Shown one piece after another: positions 35,601 through 59,869 of a stretch of 64,000 nucleotides of DNA. The DNA comes from Chrysomallon squamiferum. Taxonomy: Eukaryota; Mollusca; Gastropoda; Neomphalida; Peltospiridae. Location: contig CM022678.1 in the NCBI GenBank assembly GCA_012295275.1, positions 10,403,499 to 10,467,498 on the forward strand, given 5' to 3'. The translations under genes and the position numbers were made by a program. The notes beneath the pieces were generated by a model. The model saw only the letters and a list, made by a program, of their open reading frames with translations, made no database searches and was not told the origin of the DNA. Positions within the stretch are counted from its first letter, which is position 1; every line of letters begins with the position of its first letter.

Positions 35601-36174
35601 TTCAGTGTCAGATACCAGTCTATTTTGTGAACTGACCAGTCAGATACAAGTCTGTTTTCTGATAATAGTCAGTTTTGTGAACTAATATCAGATAATAATC
35701 TACCTTCTCAGATTATTTTGTAACTTCACTAACTGTTATACATATCAGGCAAGTTTAATGTCAGAATAGTCGTCAGTACATATAACCAGTCTGTTTTTCA
35801 TACAAGATATTTTAGTAACAACAACTGTTAGCTTGAAATGTTATTCCCAATCTTTGTTTTACTCAGAGTTAACATACATCAGTTTATTTTCTAAACTCAC
35901 AGTTAAATTTAAGATTAACTGTAAGTAAAACTTTATTTTAATTATGTTACTTAGTGAAATTTCTAAATTCTTAATGTTCAGCAAATTTCTTAATTACTTT
36001 TTATTCTTTTTATTTTATTTTATTTTATTTTATTTTTTTTAAGTTTTGGAAAAGACTGACACTCCAGATTTGGAAATCAGAGATCCCATTCTTGACATCC
36101 CTGTGCTGAAACGATCTCTGCATTCTCTAATGAGAGATCTCTACAAAGTGAAACGAATGGCAGCCTATCACTGA
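20372..36174 (+). CDS. PHF20: PHF20/PHF20L1-type histone methyl-lysine reader, 19 exons
   Basis: Family role: chromatin reader and component of MOF/NSL histone acetyltransferase complexes in the nucleus. Exons: 20372-20428, 21590-21718, 22167-22339, 22847-23015, 23808-23889, 24355-24467, 25254-25293, 26252-26314, 27028-27224, 27838-27946, 28994-29122, 29509-29718, 30156-30331, 30631-30932, 31612-31711, 32327-32522, 33263-33707, 34950-35085, 36044-36174. These sum to 2957 nt, one base short of 986 codons because of an apparent frameshift in exon 13. The length (about 985 aa) matches vertebrate PHF20, about 1010 aa. Domains in order: Ser-rich N-terminus; Tudor 1 (about 100-165); Tudor 2 (177-235); basic linker; C2H2 finger (C445, C450, H463, H468); PHD finger (C637, C639, C651, C654, H659, C662, C676, C679); acidic Ser-rich linker; conserved C-terminal helical region. 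A vertebrate-style split into PHF20 versus PHF20L1 is not expected in invertebrates. Confidence 0.92.
21590..21718 (+). CDS. PHF20: PHF20 exon 2, Ser/Thr-rich N-terminus
   Basis: 43 codons, phase 0 at both ends, from a ttgttccag acceptor to a GTAAGA donor. Low-complexity Ser/Thr/Asp sequence with no known domain. Confidence 0.75.
22167..22339 (+). CDS. PHF20: PHF20 exon 3, start of Tudor 1
   Basis: 173 nt. Ends [20 protein letters not shown], the conserved first strand of the PHF20 Tudor domain. The last Trp codon is split across the intron. Confidence 0.9.
22847..23015 (+). CDS. PHF20: PHF20 exon 4, rest of Tudor 1
   Basis: Encodes [20 protein letters not shown] and then [19 protein letters not shown], the hallmark of MBT/Tudor domains in this family. 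A basic tail (KRKQKRD) follows. Several GT dinucleotides cluster at the donor; the phase-0 choice at 23016 fits the next exon. Confidence 0.92.
23080..23322. repeat. About three roughly 100-bp tandem units in PHF20 intron 4
   Basis: The order tgttca/acttaatg, gtgatttttatctt, and aaaatatatttttta recurs three times with indels. Confidence 0.65.
23808..23889 (+). CDS. PHF20: PHF20 exon 5, Tudor 2 first half
   Basis: 27 codons, [20 protein letters not shown] and ITDVRPD, matching the second Tudor domain (LAxWxDCxxYPA). Ends in phase 1. Confidence 0.92.
24355..24467 (+). CDS. PHF20: PHF20 exon 6, Tudor 2 second half
   Basis: Encodes [20 protein letters not shown] and then [18 protein letters not shown], which completes Tudor 2. 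The donor runs into a long (ATT)n/(TTTA)n intron stretch. Confidence 0.92.
25254..25293 (+). CDS. PHF20: PHF20 exon 7, micro-exon
   Basis: 40 nt ([13 protein letters not shown]), from a ttacag acceptor to a strong GTAAGT donor. Phases 0 to 1 agree with both neighbours. Confidence 0.75.
26252..26314 (+). CDS. PHF20: PHF20 exon 8, short basic exon
   Basis: 63 nt ([20 protein letters not shown]), His/Arg/Ser-rich. Phase 1 at both ends, so skipping it would keep the frame. Confidence 0.75.
26870..26921 (+). pseudogene. PHF20: Decayed tandem copy of the start of PHF20 exon 9
   Basis: A pyrimidine-rich acceptor (ttcttcttcttcttcacag) is followed by a sequence matching roughly three quarters of the first 52 bases of exon 9. 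In the exon 9 frame it reads [14 protein letters not shown] and then a TAA. It sits 158 bp upstream of the real exon in the same intron. Confidence 0.75.
27028..27224 (+). CDS. PHF20: PHF20 exon 9, Lys/Pro-rich linker
   Basis: 197 nt from a ttcttctcag acceptor. Begins [17 protein letters not shown] and is followed by strongly basic sequence. A decayed copy of its first 50 bp lies at 26870. Confidence 0.85.
27838..27946 (+). CDS. PHF20: PHF20 exon 10, basic linker
   Basis: 109 nt ([18 protein letters not shown] and so on). Phases 0 to 1. The donor AAA/GTAATA is moderate, and an alternative GTAAAG donor exists at 27895. Confidence 0.75.
28180..28985. repeat. Triplet-rich minisatellite in PHF20 intron 10, about 14 units of 50-60 bp
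   Basis: Each unit has a fixed core (ttgtattaattaccactacc) and variable numbers of GCT and ACT triplets, and ends in ctactactacag. Length changes are nearly all multiples of three, so both strands stay open for over 230 codons. It ends 9 bases before the exon 11 acceptor. Confidence 0.92.
28994..29122 (+). CDS. PHF20: PHF20 exon 11, Ser/Pro-rich linker
   Basis: 129 nt ([20 protein letters not shown] and onward). The acceptor cttgatag follows directly on a large triplet-rich minisatellite. Phases 1 to 1. Confidence 0.82.
29509..29718 (+). CDS. PHF20: PHF20 exon 12, C2H2 zinc finger
   Basis: Encodes [20 protein letters not shown] and then HVKYYH. C-x4-C-x12-H-x4-H spacing matches the single PHF20 zinc finger. 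A basic stretch RAKRKKT follows. Ends in phase 1 at GTGAGT. Confidence 0.94.
30156..30331 (+). CDS. PHF20: PHF20 exon 13, with apparent one-base frameshift
   Basis: The left part is open in the frame set by exon 12 ([35 protein letters not shown]). The right part is open in another frame ([20 protein letters not shown]) that joins exon 14 correctly in phase 1. The switch falls at a T5 run at 30266-30270 or an A5 run at 30241-30245. One extra base there gives one open frame. Likely a homopolymer error or a real lesion. The acceptor (ttaag) is weak. Confidence 0.65.
30631..30932 (+). CDS. PHF20: PHF20 exon 14, first half of PHD finger
   Basis: 302 nt. Acidic, Ser-rich linker and then [18 protein letters not shown], the first two Cys of the PHD finger. 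Donor is CAG/GTGAGA in phase 0. Noticeably richer in GC and CpG than the introns around it. Confidence 0.92.
31340..31590. repeat. (ATT)n/(GTT)n compound tract before PHF20 exon 15
   Basis: About 250 bp ending 22 bases from the acceptor that starts the second half of the PHD finger. Confidence 0.96.
31612..31711 (+). CDS. PHF20: PHF20 exon 15, rest of PHD finger
   Basis: Encodes [20 protein letters not shown] and then [13 protein letters not shown], completing the C4HC3 zinc ligands. Preceded by about 250 bp of (ATT)n that serves as the pyrimidine tract. Confidence 0.94.
32178..32250 (+). pseudogene. PHF20: Decayed tandem copy of the PHF20 exon 16 acceptor and 5' end
   Basis: ttattcaagaga..aaatcttttcag, then a sequence resembling the first 45 bases of exon 16, repeats the arrangement at 32287-32372. 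The copy's frame reads FKEGPKFI and then TAA. It lacks the conserved Tyr-Asn-Gln-Glu-Trp part. Confidence 0.72.
32327..32522 (+). CDS. PHF20: PHF20 exon 16
   Basis: Encodes [20 protein letters not shown] and onward, the conserved segment right after the PHD finger in PHF20 proteins, followed by a predicted helix. A decayed copy of its 5' end lies about 120 bp upstream. Confidence 0.9.
32563..32619. repeat. (CA)n-(TA)n after PHF20 exon 16
   Basis: About 24 CA units, 40 bp after the donor. Confidence 0.98.
33263..33707 (+). CDS. PHF20: PHF20 exon 17, acidic Ser-rich region
   Basis: 445 nt, the largest exon of the gene. Begins [20 protein letters not shown] and then becomes Ser/Thr/Glu/Pro-rich and probably disordered. 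Phase-0 end at GTATTA. Confidence 0.88.
34058..34205. repeat. Intron 17 block shared with the PHF20 3' region (copy A)
   Basis: catgttggcaaggtaaaagtaaat..aataatggaagggtta..gggaaagttaaata..ctaaacatatttt matches 36820-36960. Confidence 0.7.
34274..34441. repeat. 84-bp near-perfect tandem duplication in PHF20 intron 17
   Basis: gatgtgctgtataaaagatc and the following 64 bases occur twice back to back (34274-34357 and 34358-34441) with only a few differences, so the duplication is young. Confidence 0.93.
34792..34918. repeat. Direct repeat, left copy, flanking PHF20 exon 18
   Basis: About 125 bp (cttacagat..cttaacttactgactag..gatattggtctactttat..ctcaag) is repeated at 35387-35509 in the same orientation, on the other side of exon 18. 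Confidence 0.8.
34950..35085 (+). CDS. PHF20: PHF20 exon 18, C-terminal helical region
   Basis: Encodes [20 protein letters not shown] and then DLIEEQVS, matching the conserved C-terminal region of PHF20 (NLLxHVxxxQxxxxxRxDxIE). It is flanked by about 125-bp direct repeats, and its donor opens into a tandem array. Confidence 0.9.
35080..35720. repeat. Degenerate 'cagatatcagtctatttt' array starting at the exon 18 donor
   Basis: About 13 scattered tandem units of the form tcagataccagtctattttgtgaac, starting with the donor itself (TTTCAG/GTATCAGTCTATTTT). Confidence 0.75.
35387..35509. repeat. Direct repeat, right copy, flanking PHF20 exon 18
   Basis: Partner of 34792-34918. Shared blocks include cttaacttgctgactag and gatattggtctactttat. 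Confidence 0.8.
36044..36174 (+). CDS. PHF20: PHF20 exon 19, C-terminus and stop
   Basis: Encodes [20 protein letters not shown] and then YH and TGA at 36172-36174. It corresponds to the final LKxxIxxLxxDLxKVxxIAL-like helix of the family. Confidence 0.9.
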
Positions 36175-36279
36175 ACCTAGTCTTCTTTTTGTTAGAGAAA
36201 AACAAACTGTGTTCATCAAAGAATCAGCTGCAGGTTCAAACAGTCATTCTTGTTAGCAGAAGTGAAAATGAAGAGAAAC

Positions 36280-36850
36280 GTTGAGTCCCGGGCTTTTCCA
36301 TAAAAACTAAGAAAGTTGTTGCTAAGGAACCACTAATGATGGATAAAGTCTTACTTCATTACCAGTGAACTTTGGAAAAAGTTAAACCAAGAAAAAATTG
36401 GTAAAATGTTGCTACTGAGGAAAGAGTAAGGGTATGAATGGATACAGACCTACTTCATTACCAGAACTGATCATGAAATTTGGAAAAATTAAATGCTTTA
36501 GTCCTTAAACTGAAAAACAATTAGTAAAAAGTTGTTACTGAGGAATGAGTAAGGCTATGGATGGATTATAGACAAAGTTTATTATCATAAATGAGCATGT
36601 TATTTGGAAAAGTTACATACAAAGCTTTATGATTATCCCTGAAAACCAAATTCCACTGATGTAAAGTTTCTGTTTCTAGGAAAATAAGCCTTATGGAGGG
36701 AGAAGTTAAATACCAATCTTTATCCCTGAAAACTAAATGATGCTGATGTAAAAAATGTGTTTTTGATGAAAAATAAGGCTACACATTGATATGGACATGC
36801 ATGCAAAAATGGACATAAACATGTTGAAAGGTAAAAATAAATATTTCAAA
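36280..36850. repeat. About five roughly 130-bp tandem units in the PHF20 3' region
   Basis: Recurring order: cattaccag..tttggaaaa..ttaa..gaaaac..aaagttgttactgagga..aagg. Copies are strongly diverged. Confidence 0.6.
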
Positions 36851-36960
36851 AAATAATGGAAGGGTTGTCATTCCTCATTGAATATGTAGGAGGGAAAGTT
36901 GAATATTATGGTGCAACTGAATCTAAACATATTTGTTGTAAAATTGAAATATTTAAAGGA
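36820..36960. repeat. PHF20 3' region block shared with intron 17 (copy B)
   Basis: Partner of 34058-34205, same orientation, about 2.8 kb downstream. Confidence 0.7.
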
Positions 36961-37373
36961 ATAAGTTACAGGAGGAAATAGTTATAATTTATTATCACTG
37001 ACAAAACTGAACATACATGCCTAGAAAAGTTACAACTGAAATATAATGTGTGAAGCAGAATTAACTGAAATGGGAATGGAACGGCAGGTTTCATACCTTA
37101 CTTGTTCAAAACTATAACCTGGTGGAACAAATAAAGATGCAGGAGAGGAAATACTGTACATTGTCAAAGAAAGCCAAGATGGAGGGTTAGTTACAGAAGG
37201 TTAGACTGTTTTGTTATTCTTCACCAACTGTAATTGATGCTGTATAATAGTTAAGGAGAGGATGAAACATTCTTACTATTGTAAGTAAACTTGTGATGCA
37301 GAAATCCAGTTATTCATTTAAAAAATGAATGAGGGTTACTACTGAAATGATTTGTACCTTATTGATGAATAAA

Positions 37374-39317
37374 TGTTTTTGTACCTGGATTATTATTATT
37401 ATTACTGTTATATCTTTAATAATGTGGTAAAATGTTATGATTTGTGGATTATGAATTCAAGTGAACAAATCATTATGTTAAAAAGACTCTTATAATTTTC
37501 TACATTTTTTTTTTTGAAAGAACAAATGAGAAAAAGTCTAATGGTCCATTTTGATTTGGTGGGAGGGTATCTCTTTTTTTGTAGGAAATATATGAAAATA
37601 TATTTTAACCTTAATGTCGAAGAGAAATAATGTTCATCAGTCTGATCAGGTTGTTATATCAGTAATAAATTATCAGGTGTGTGAAAATTAATGAAGTATT
37701 TTGAATAGATTATGTAATTTAAACATTTAAAAAAGGCATATATATATATATGCCTTAATCTTTTGTTCATATTGTATTATTATTATTATAATAAAAAAAG
37801 GTGCCAAATTGGGCAAGTCAATTTCTATGAAATTCTTAGAACAGAGAAATTTTTTTTTTAAAAAATGGGAAAACATTGTACAAGTCCTTTAATAATACTG
37901 CCAACAGAATGTACAAGTAAATTTATATGACTAAGAATTCTTTGAATAGACATTTAATTTTAAAAAAAAAAAAGAAATATGTCTCAATCATTTGTTTCTG
38001 TTGAATATTACTGTACAAACAAGAAAAGTTGAAGTACATTTGTGTGAAAAGAATTTTAGAAATAAAATAAGTATGCACATGTCAGTCATTTGTTGAAACT
38101 CATTACTATACAAAAAAAAGGCAACAACAATCTATTTTCAAAGTTTATTTCTTTTTCTTTTTTTTTTTTTGGCCGTTCCAAAAATATAATGTACAAAATG
38201 GCAAAAGGAGAAATGCGTAGTTTGTTAATACAATGAGATTTTATAAAAAAGGAAAGTTTATCGAAACAATACTTCTATGGAACGCAGTTCCAATTTTTTT
38301 AAATCATTGATTTGTTCTTATTAAAATGAAAGTCGACATACTACATCAAATGTTTTTGTTACCCGATAGACGAAAATTAAATAACAGAACACAGTATGTA
38401 CAGGACAATATTCTGCAATTGTATTTGCATTGAAAGTAACTGTAGTGAGATTAAGAGTCTGAGGTGAACCCAGACAAGTTAACAAAACATCTCACTAATA
38501 TTAAAGGTAATGGTTTTTTTGACATTTGTAAAAGTGAATTTGAACCACATGGATTGGGGGAGAAGAAGAAAAAGCATCCTACAAAGCATAAAGTTAAGCT
38601 GAATATTTGACCAACCCAAACCCTAAAGTTAGTTTATTTAAATACATTGTCTTTTAGACTTCCCCAGCCCCAAAACTTAGTATTTAAATAAACAATTTTA
38701 AATCACCCCAGCCACAAACTTTATATTTAAATTCAAGTTTTAGACTACCCAAACCCAAAAATTAGTATTTAAATAAACTGAATTTTAGACCACCCAAACT
38801 TAGTAGTTAAATATAATGAATTTTAAGACTGATCCAAACCTCAAACTTAGTATTTAAAAGAAACTAGTTAATCTTCACAGCATTTTAACTAATTAGTTCA
38901 CTCCATTTTTAAATACAAATCAGGCCTTAGTCGAAAATAAGAAGAAATATTTTTACACCAAACACCACTATAAATTCCTCTGTCAAATACCTTTAACATA
39001 CCCACACTTTTTCAACATAATATTACAGTTATAAGCATGAATACAAACATTTTATTGTTATTATTTTTACTTTGTTAGTTTTATTTCAAAGTTTGTTTTT
39101 AATCAATTGAAAAGTTGTTTTCGATACTTTTTTCATGCAGGAATGTGGAATTTCTTGACTAAGCAAAACCACACAGACCCTAAATTAATTTGTGCACAAA
39201 AATCCCTATCAATATGAAAAAAAAAATAATAATAATTAAAAACAGTTTCTGTTTCTAAGTTTGTGGAATCTAGAACACATTTGTAAACAGTCTGGCTGTA
39301 CTGATTTGAAAATAGAT
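37374..39317. other. Convergent PHF20-IDH2 intergenic interval
   Basis: AT-rich, with A/T homopolymers and the 38.6-kb minisatellite. It includes the IDH2 3' UTR on the minus strand. No further gene seen. Confidence 0.6.
38600..38875. repeat. 50-60 bp minisatellite, about five units, downstream of IDH2
   Basis: Units of the type ttttagactacccaaacccaaaaattagtatttaaataaac, diverged. Between the convergent PHF20 and IDH2 genes, possibly in the IDH2 3' UTR. Confidence 0.75.
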
Positions 39318-53758
<14,441 letters not shown>

Positions 53759-53794
53759 TTCGACAATATGATGTACAAAAGAGACCGGCTACTT

Positions 53795-53825
53795 AGTATA
53801 CACGTGAGTGTTTGACGTCAAAGGA
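53795..53825. promoter_or_regulatory. Putative bidirectional promoter motifs: E-box CACGTG and CRE TGACGTCA
   Basis: CACGTG at 53801-53806 and the full palindromic TGACGTCA at 53813-53820 lie 43 and 55 bp upstream of the IDH2 ATG, inside the IDH2-NNT divergent interval. Both motifs are palindromes and can act in either direction. They are bHLH (USF/MYC type) and CREB/ATF consensus sites. Function is inferred. Confidence 0.45.
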
Positions 53826-54290
53826 GGGTGGTCGTTGACATTTTGAGAATAGTGACTTATTTTATAACTCCATTTCCTTTAAATTTGTGCTTGATATTTA
53901 AAAACATAAATATTTCAAATATTTCGAAAATAATTTTTAAAAATTAAATAAATATATTATGGAAATATATAATAAAATTAGAACCGGAACTCCCCTATTT
54001 TTAAAGTGGTATTACCCGGTGTTGGATTTTTATAACTCCCATGGCACTACGAGGGGTGGTAACCTGGAAGCAATTATTAATTAAAAAAATTCTATTTATT
54101 TTATAAACCAGAAAGCACAAAATTAAATTCGAAAAAATATACTTTATTTTCATTGTTATAAAATAATATGATTTAATGATTTACGTCTTTCACTGATACT
54201 TTTTACAAACTATAATCATAACCACCGGAACCGCTCAAATGGTATAACCCAATGCAATCCCTCCGTATGGATAGGTTTAGTTGGTGCACG
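53826..54290. other. IDH2-NNT divergent intergenic interval
   Basis: No open frame or repeat array. It contains AT-rich blocks and tandem-looking phrases (ggtattaccc, ggtataaccc). It probably holds the transcription starts of both genes. No TATA box is convincing. Confidence 0.5.
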
Positions 54291-54374
54291 GTCTCTGTAT
54301 TATTCTAAGAATAGAAAACATCCAGCCGGCGAAATTTGGGATTATTTCGAGCCCATGTGGCTTTAGTTTTTCAA
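54291..54374 (+). other. NNT: Candidate NNT 5' untranslated exon
   Basis: A stretch with CCAGCCGGCG, less AT-rich than its surroundings, ends in a strong donor (TTTTTCAA/GTAAGTAG at 54375). The coding exon has its own acceptor (ttttacttcag) ending at 56083, so an upstream leader exon is required. The 5' end of this exon is not defined. Confidence 0.5.
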
Positions 54375-56128
54375 GTAAGTAGTGTATTTTTATGTAAACT
54401 GTGAAACTGTTAATTTCTTTTAGTGCACTATCTGTTTATTGTTCGGTTACATGTGTGTTATTATTTTACCCCTCCTCCCGGTATTGCTTACGAATGATAT
54501 TCAGTCTAAACTCGTAATGACACCTTGATACTAATAGAACAAAAGCGGCATTATGTAATTTAAATGTACTTAGTAGTCTTTTACACTTATTTCTAAAGGA
54601 TAATCAGCTGCATCGTTAATCCCTTTTGCATAATGTAAATCGTTTACTGTAAGATGTTGACTATGTAGGGAGATATCATAATTTGTTTTGGTAGAGGTCA
54701 CGCAAGGTCCTGCCGTTACTGGAATACCTTTCGTCTGTTATGTAATATATTTTGAAAGGCTAGCTAATAGGAATTAATCCTACAGATGAGTATAGCCTGA
54801 CAAAAAAGAAATTGGCGACATAAAAGGTAGACACCTACTCATATGAAATCGAATCAGACCTGACATTTTTGTAAATTATTAAGTAAAATGATATCAGTGA
54901 TATTAAGTAAAGTATTATTAATAACAAAAAGTTGTTCAATATTGTGAAAACAATCAAGTTGTTATTATGCAAGTTTCACCATTAATAATAACATTGAAAT
55001 AAAACATCATTTGTTGCATTTGGCACTGTTAAATTTTAAGAAACTTTACACCATATCTATGTAAATAAAGCATAAAATATTAAAAGCTAAATGGGCTGCA
55101 TTTGTTATTAATAAAATTGCAAACTCACAAATATATCCATTTGTGTGTGTGTGGTGCAACCTGAAAATGAATTTAAAATAAATTTTGTAAAAATAATTTT
55201 TTAAACACACATCCACATACATATAAATAAATGACACTATCAACTTGTTGCATAATAATAAACTTACTGAACCTTGCTAACTTATTAAAATATCTGTACT
55301 TGGAATCATTCACGCATGTGTGTGTATATTATTCACAAACAAAATATGTAACCAGCTAAAGCAAGTTTATATTTTAAAAAGCTCACACAGACACACACAC
55401 ACACACACACACACTGTCATAGCCAAACACTTTATAAAAGTACTATTGTGATATAGTCAGGACACAAAATGTTTGTGTGTATGTGTGTATGTGTGTGTGT
55501 GTGTGTAAGAATACATTGATATGGGGTTAACATCCTTGTACAAAAAGACAAAAATGTCACGGGTGGGTGAATGCACACATAAATAGGCCATGTAATCTAC
55601 AGTTTGTTTACAGTGACACAGCATTTGGAAGTTATCTTTTAAGAAGGACAGAAATATTAATTTTCATATTTAGGGATTGGTGAGCTTGTCTTGCATTCAG
55701 TTAAATATTGTATTAACTTTTTACATTGGTTAGAAGGACGAAAATACTATTTTCTGTAAACGTAAATTTTACTAGTTGTATTAGTAGTATTTTAATGTAA
55801 TTGTGAAGATGAATATCACTATTGGAGAACATTTTATTATAAAAAAAATCTGTTTTATTTTTCTTTGAAGTGTTGCAGTATTTTTTTTTCTTTTTTCTTT
55901 TTTCAGAAACTGTTAAAATTATCGATTATTTTATTATTCAGGCATTATTACTTTTAATTAGATTATACTATCAGCAGTATTTCTGTACAGCAGTCATTTC
56001 ATACTTCAGGTTAAAATATTTCTTTTAAATTATATACAATTTAACTTTCTGTATGATGATAATTTAAACTCTTTTTACTTCAGAAGCTGTTGTAGTTGTC
56101 GGAAAGAGCCGGCCTGCCAACAAGAACG

Positions 56129-56756
56129 ATGTTGCTGCGTATCGCACAAACAGCGTTTGTCTCCGACAACCTCGGCCGCCACGTCGTGCAGTTGTCACTA
56201 CGATGTAGTCGCGGGCTGAAATCGTCCCCACGACTGCACTGTCAGAAAGCGGACAAAGAGCCGATACCCATCAAAGGAGTTCCGTACAAGAAGATTTCCA
56301 TCGGCGTTCCGCGAGAAATCTTCCCCAAAGAACGTCGCGTTGCGCTGTCCCCTGCAGCCACACAGGTCCTGACGAAAAAAGGTTTCACCGTGAACGTTGA
56401 AGAAAACGCCGGAATCGAGGCACGATTTACGAACGACAACTACGCAGCGGCTGGTGCCAACATCAAATCCGTAGACGATGCGTACCGTTCCGACATCATC
56501 TTGAAAGTTCACGCCCCGCGGAATGGAGAGTTCGACCTGCTGAAGGACGGAGGAACTCTGATCAGTTTTCTGTACCCTGGAAGGAACTCGGAACTGATAG
56601 ATAAACTGGCTCAGAAGAACATGACTGTGTTTGCTATGGACTGCATCCCGAGGATCAGTCGAGCGCAGGTGTTTGACGCTCTCAGTTCCATGTCCAATAT
56701 TTCGGGTTACAAAGCGGTCATTGAAGCAGCAAATCATTTCGGCCGGTTTTTCACAG
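56129..56756 (+). CDS. NNT: NNT coding exon 1: presequence and PNT N-terminal domain
   Basis: The first ATG (56129-56131) follows an in-frame TAG at 56093-56095. [20 protein letters not shown] begins a basic mitochondrial presequence. [20 protein letters not shown], the alanine dehydrogenase/PNT signature, begins near residue 55, and the exon ends [10 protein letters not shown]. 628 nt, unusually long and CpG-rich for this window. Donor is GTAAGT. Confidence 0.95.
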
Positions 56757-59700
56757 GTAAGTGTTGTCATGGTTACGTTCGTAAACTTGGGTTTTTTGGG
56801 GGTTTTTTTTACAACCAGTTTTAAGCCTTTAAGGTTCAGGATTTAAAAAAATTGAATTTTTCATTTTATTTTAATTACAAATTAATGGAGATAATATTTA
56901 ATGTTTACAGTGATGTTATGGTTACGTTCGTAAACTTGCCTTTTTTTTTTACAACCAATCTTAAGGTTAAGAATTGAAAGAATGAATTTTTATTTAATTT
57001 AAATTATAAATTAATGAAGATAATAATGTTTACTGGTGATGTTGTGGTTATGTTTGTAAACTTATCTTTTCTTACAAAAGAGTGTTGAGATTCAGGAATT
57101 AAAAGAATTGAATTTTACTGAATTTAAATGACCAGTTATTGGAAATAATAATATTTGTAATGATGTCATGGTTATTATGTTATTAAACTTTATAGTTTCT
57201 TACGGTCTTAATATTCAGGAATTAAAAAATAAATTTTATATTTAGGTTACCAATTAATGGAGGTAATAACATTCACTGCAGCTTGTAATTTTGTGTGTAA
57301 AATAATTGTGTGCAGTTCAGCATATTTTATTAGATATGTTCAATAATCCATTGTATAATAATTTAATTCACTGTGTATTATTTAATGCAGAGGGTTGATC
57401 TTAATTCTGTTACAATTAAAAATATTAACTAGAATTTTCCAGCATTAAATTATTTATCATCAGTTCTGCATAAAGGTGATTTTTTTTTTCATTGCACATT
57501 ATGGTTATTTATTACTGAAGCTTAAAAATTATGTATTGTTAATTACACTGCTGTTCTTCTCCAACTGTTACATCCATGAGTATGAACATCATAACAATTG
57601 TAATATATTAAAATATATAATATGTAGTATAGACTGATAATTGACAGGTCAGAGGTCATTGTGTTTAGCCGAGTTTGTTTCTTAACTCCATCATTACATC
57701 ATAAGAATTTTATTTATAGTGATAACTATTTCTTAGGTCTGAAGTCATCGTACTGTTTTTTTATGTCAACAAGAACTGTCATTTGTTTAGACAGATAGTT
57801 ATTGGTGTTAGGTTAAAGGTCAACATGTTTACAACTGTTTACGTGTTGAGTCCATCAACAAAGGTTTTAAAAATGTTTAAACTGGGAATAACTGGAAACC
57901 TACACGTAGAGCCGGTGAGTTTTTGAAAGAAGTCATCGTAACTGGGTTACCTAGGTAACCTTCGTCTGCACTGCCGTGACACACAGCACGTGTGTCATTC
58001 TTACCACGCTTGAGTGATTTTTCTGAAAGGTCATTGACCACAGAGGTGTAAGAATAAAAAAATATATATATTTTAAACATACTTTTTTTGTTTCATTTTT
58101 ATTTTATTTTCTTTATTTTTGATTTTGATTTTGTTTATTTGTTTCTAAATGAAATTATACGTTCAACTTGAGCTGAGATAATGTGTAAATATTTACCAAG
58201 TTCTTTCATTCAGTTTGAACAGTTCACCTGAAACCGTTAGGCTCTGCTGTCTGTAAAGTACATAGACAAATACAAAAGTAAACACGGGGTGGGGGGGTGT
58301 GCACAGTAACTATCAGTTTAGATAAGTCATTGATTGTAATCAGCACCATAGTGTGTTCACAAGTGACAGAAATAACCAAGTTAAGACATTAAATGTGTCG
58401 GTTAGATTGCATTGATTTAAAAAAACATTTTCAAATTATTTCTTTAAAATGGTATTATATTGTTTACATATATATTTTAAAAATTGTTTATTCCAACTTC
58501 TCTATCATTGGGATTTTTTAATTTTATTTTATTAATGTTTTAAAAAAAAAATTCTTCTTTTTCTTTTCTTTTTTAACGTGAAAGCAGCAATATGCCAGAA
58601 ATATTCAGACTATAAATTTTTTTCTTTCATAATAACAAAGCCTTTATTTTTTCTTCATAAGTATTAATCTGTTAGTTCCATTAAAATAGTTTATGAAAGG
58701 TTTTAATTTTTACAGTGTTTCTGTTACCTAAATAAATCATAATCACTCAGTGAAAAGATAGTGAACAGACAGGACACAGGACCTTTTCAAATTATAATAA
58801 ATCAGTCCATAAGTAATCGCTCAGAATAAATATTTTAATTGTAACATATTGACAAATATACCAATGTGTAGAAATTTAGATGGAATTAACAAGAATACAA
58901 GCCAGTGAGTATGTACTCCAAATTCATTGTCTTATTTTTATATTGTCTAGACTTTTGTGTTAATGATTCTTTTGAAATTCTATATGTATTTATCACTTAC
59001 ATCCTAGAATGAATAAAACACAACTGTTAAATCTACTTAGGCTGGAATTTGATACCAAATTGTGCATTTTGTGTTTTGTCAAGTTCAGGGTTAGAAAACC
59101 AGATGTCAGTAAATTTTTTATTGTTTTATTATTATTTTATTTTAATATTATTATTATTATTATTTAAAAAAAATATAATAATAATAATAATTTTTTTAAA
59201 AAAATAAAATAGAAAATAATAGAAATGATATATAGAAAACTAAAAAAAAAAAAAAAAATACATAAGATAAGCCACAAACAACTTTTAACAAAATAATTAA
59301 TTCTTAACCCATTCCATGCGATAAGCAAACCTATCCACTAAAAATTTACCCCACTGCTTCAAAAAAAACCCATCTCATTATGATGAGAGAAGCAGACGCA
59401 ACTTCCAAATATGGTCTCAGCCCTCTTAGTGCTGCCATCTGTAGGGCTATAAAGCAACTACTAGTCTTGTTACTTTTGCTATTTGCTATTTTTAACTAGC
59501 AGTAAAAGGGTTAATAACAGGTTTCAGTAGTAAATGAGAAAAAATAAATGGAATATTGTTATTTTTATCAGTCAGTGAGTTTTTCCTGTTTACATGATAG
59601 TTCTGTGATAACGTTGTTTGTTACAAATACATTTGTAAAATAAGTTAATGATCTAGTTAAACCAATGATTTAAGAAACAAAGCAGATCTCATTTTAACAA

Positions 59701-59811
59701 GTGTTTATTAAGTCATTATTGCATAATATAGGTAGTATAGCATTTCCTAAACGTACAAATTACTTGTGATAATTAATTTTACTATTCTGGATACCACTTG
59801 TCAAAATAGAA

Positions 59812-59869
<58 letters not shown>

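Larger units (their letters stand above)
36175..37373 (+). other. PHF20: Probable PHF20 3' untranslated region
   Basis: Non-coding sequence after the stop, ending at an AATAAA at 37368-37373 (another at 37666). It contains about five degenerate tandem copies of a roughly 130-bp unit (36280-36850) and a block related to intron 17. The end point is inferred from the poly(A) signal only. Confidence 0.45.

Noticed and set aside
56198-56770. 190-aa open frame antisense to NNT exon 1
   Set aside because: Shadow of a CpG-rich conserved exon; the sense frame matches NNT throughout.
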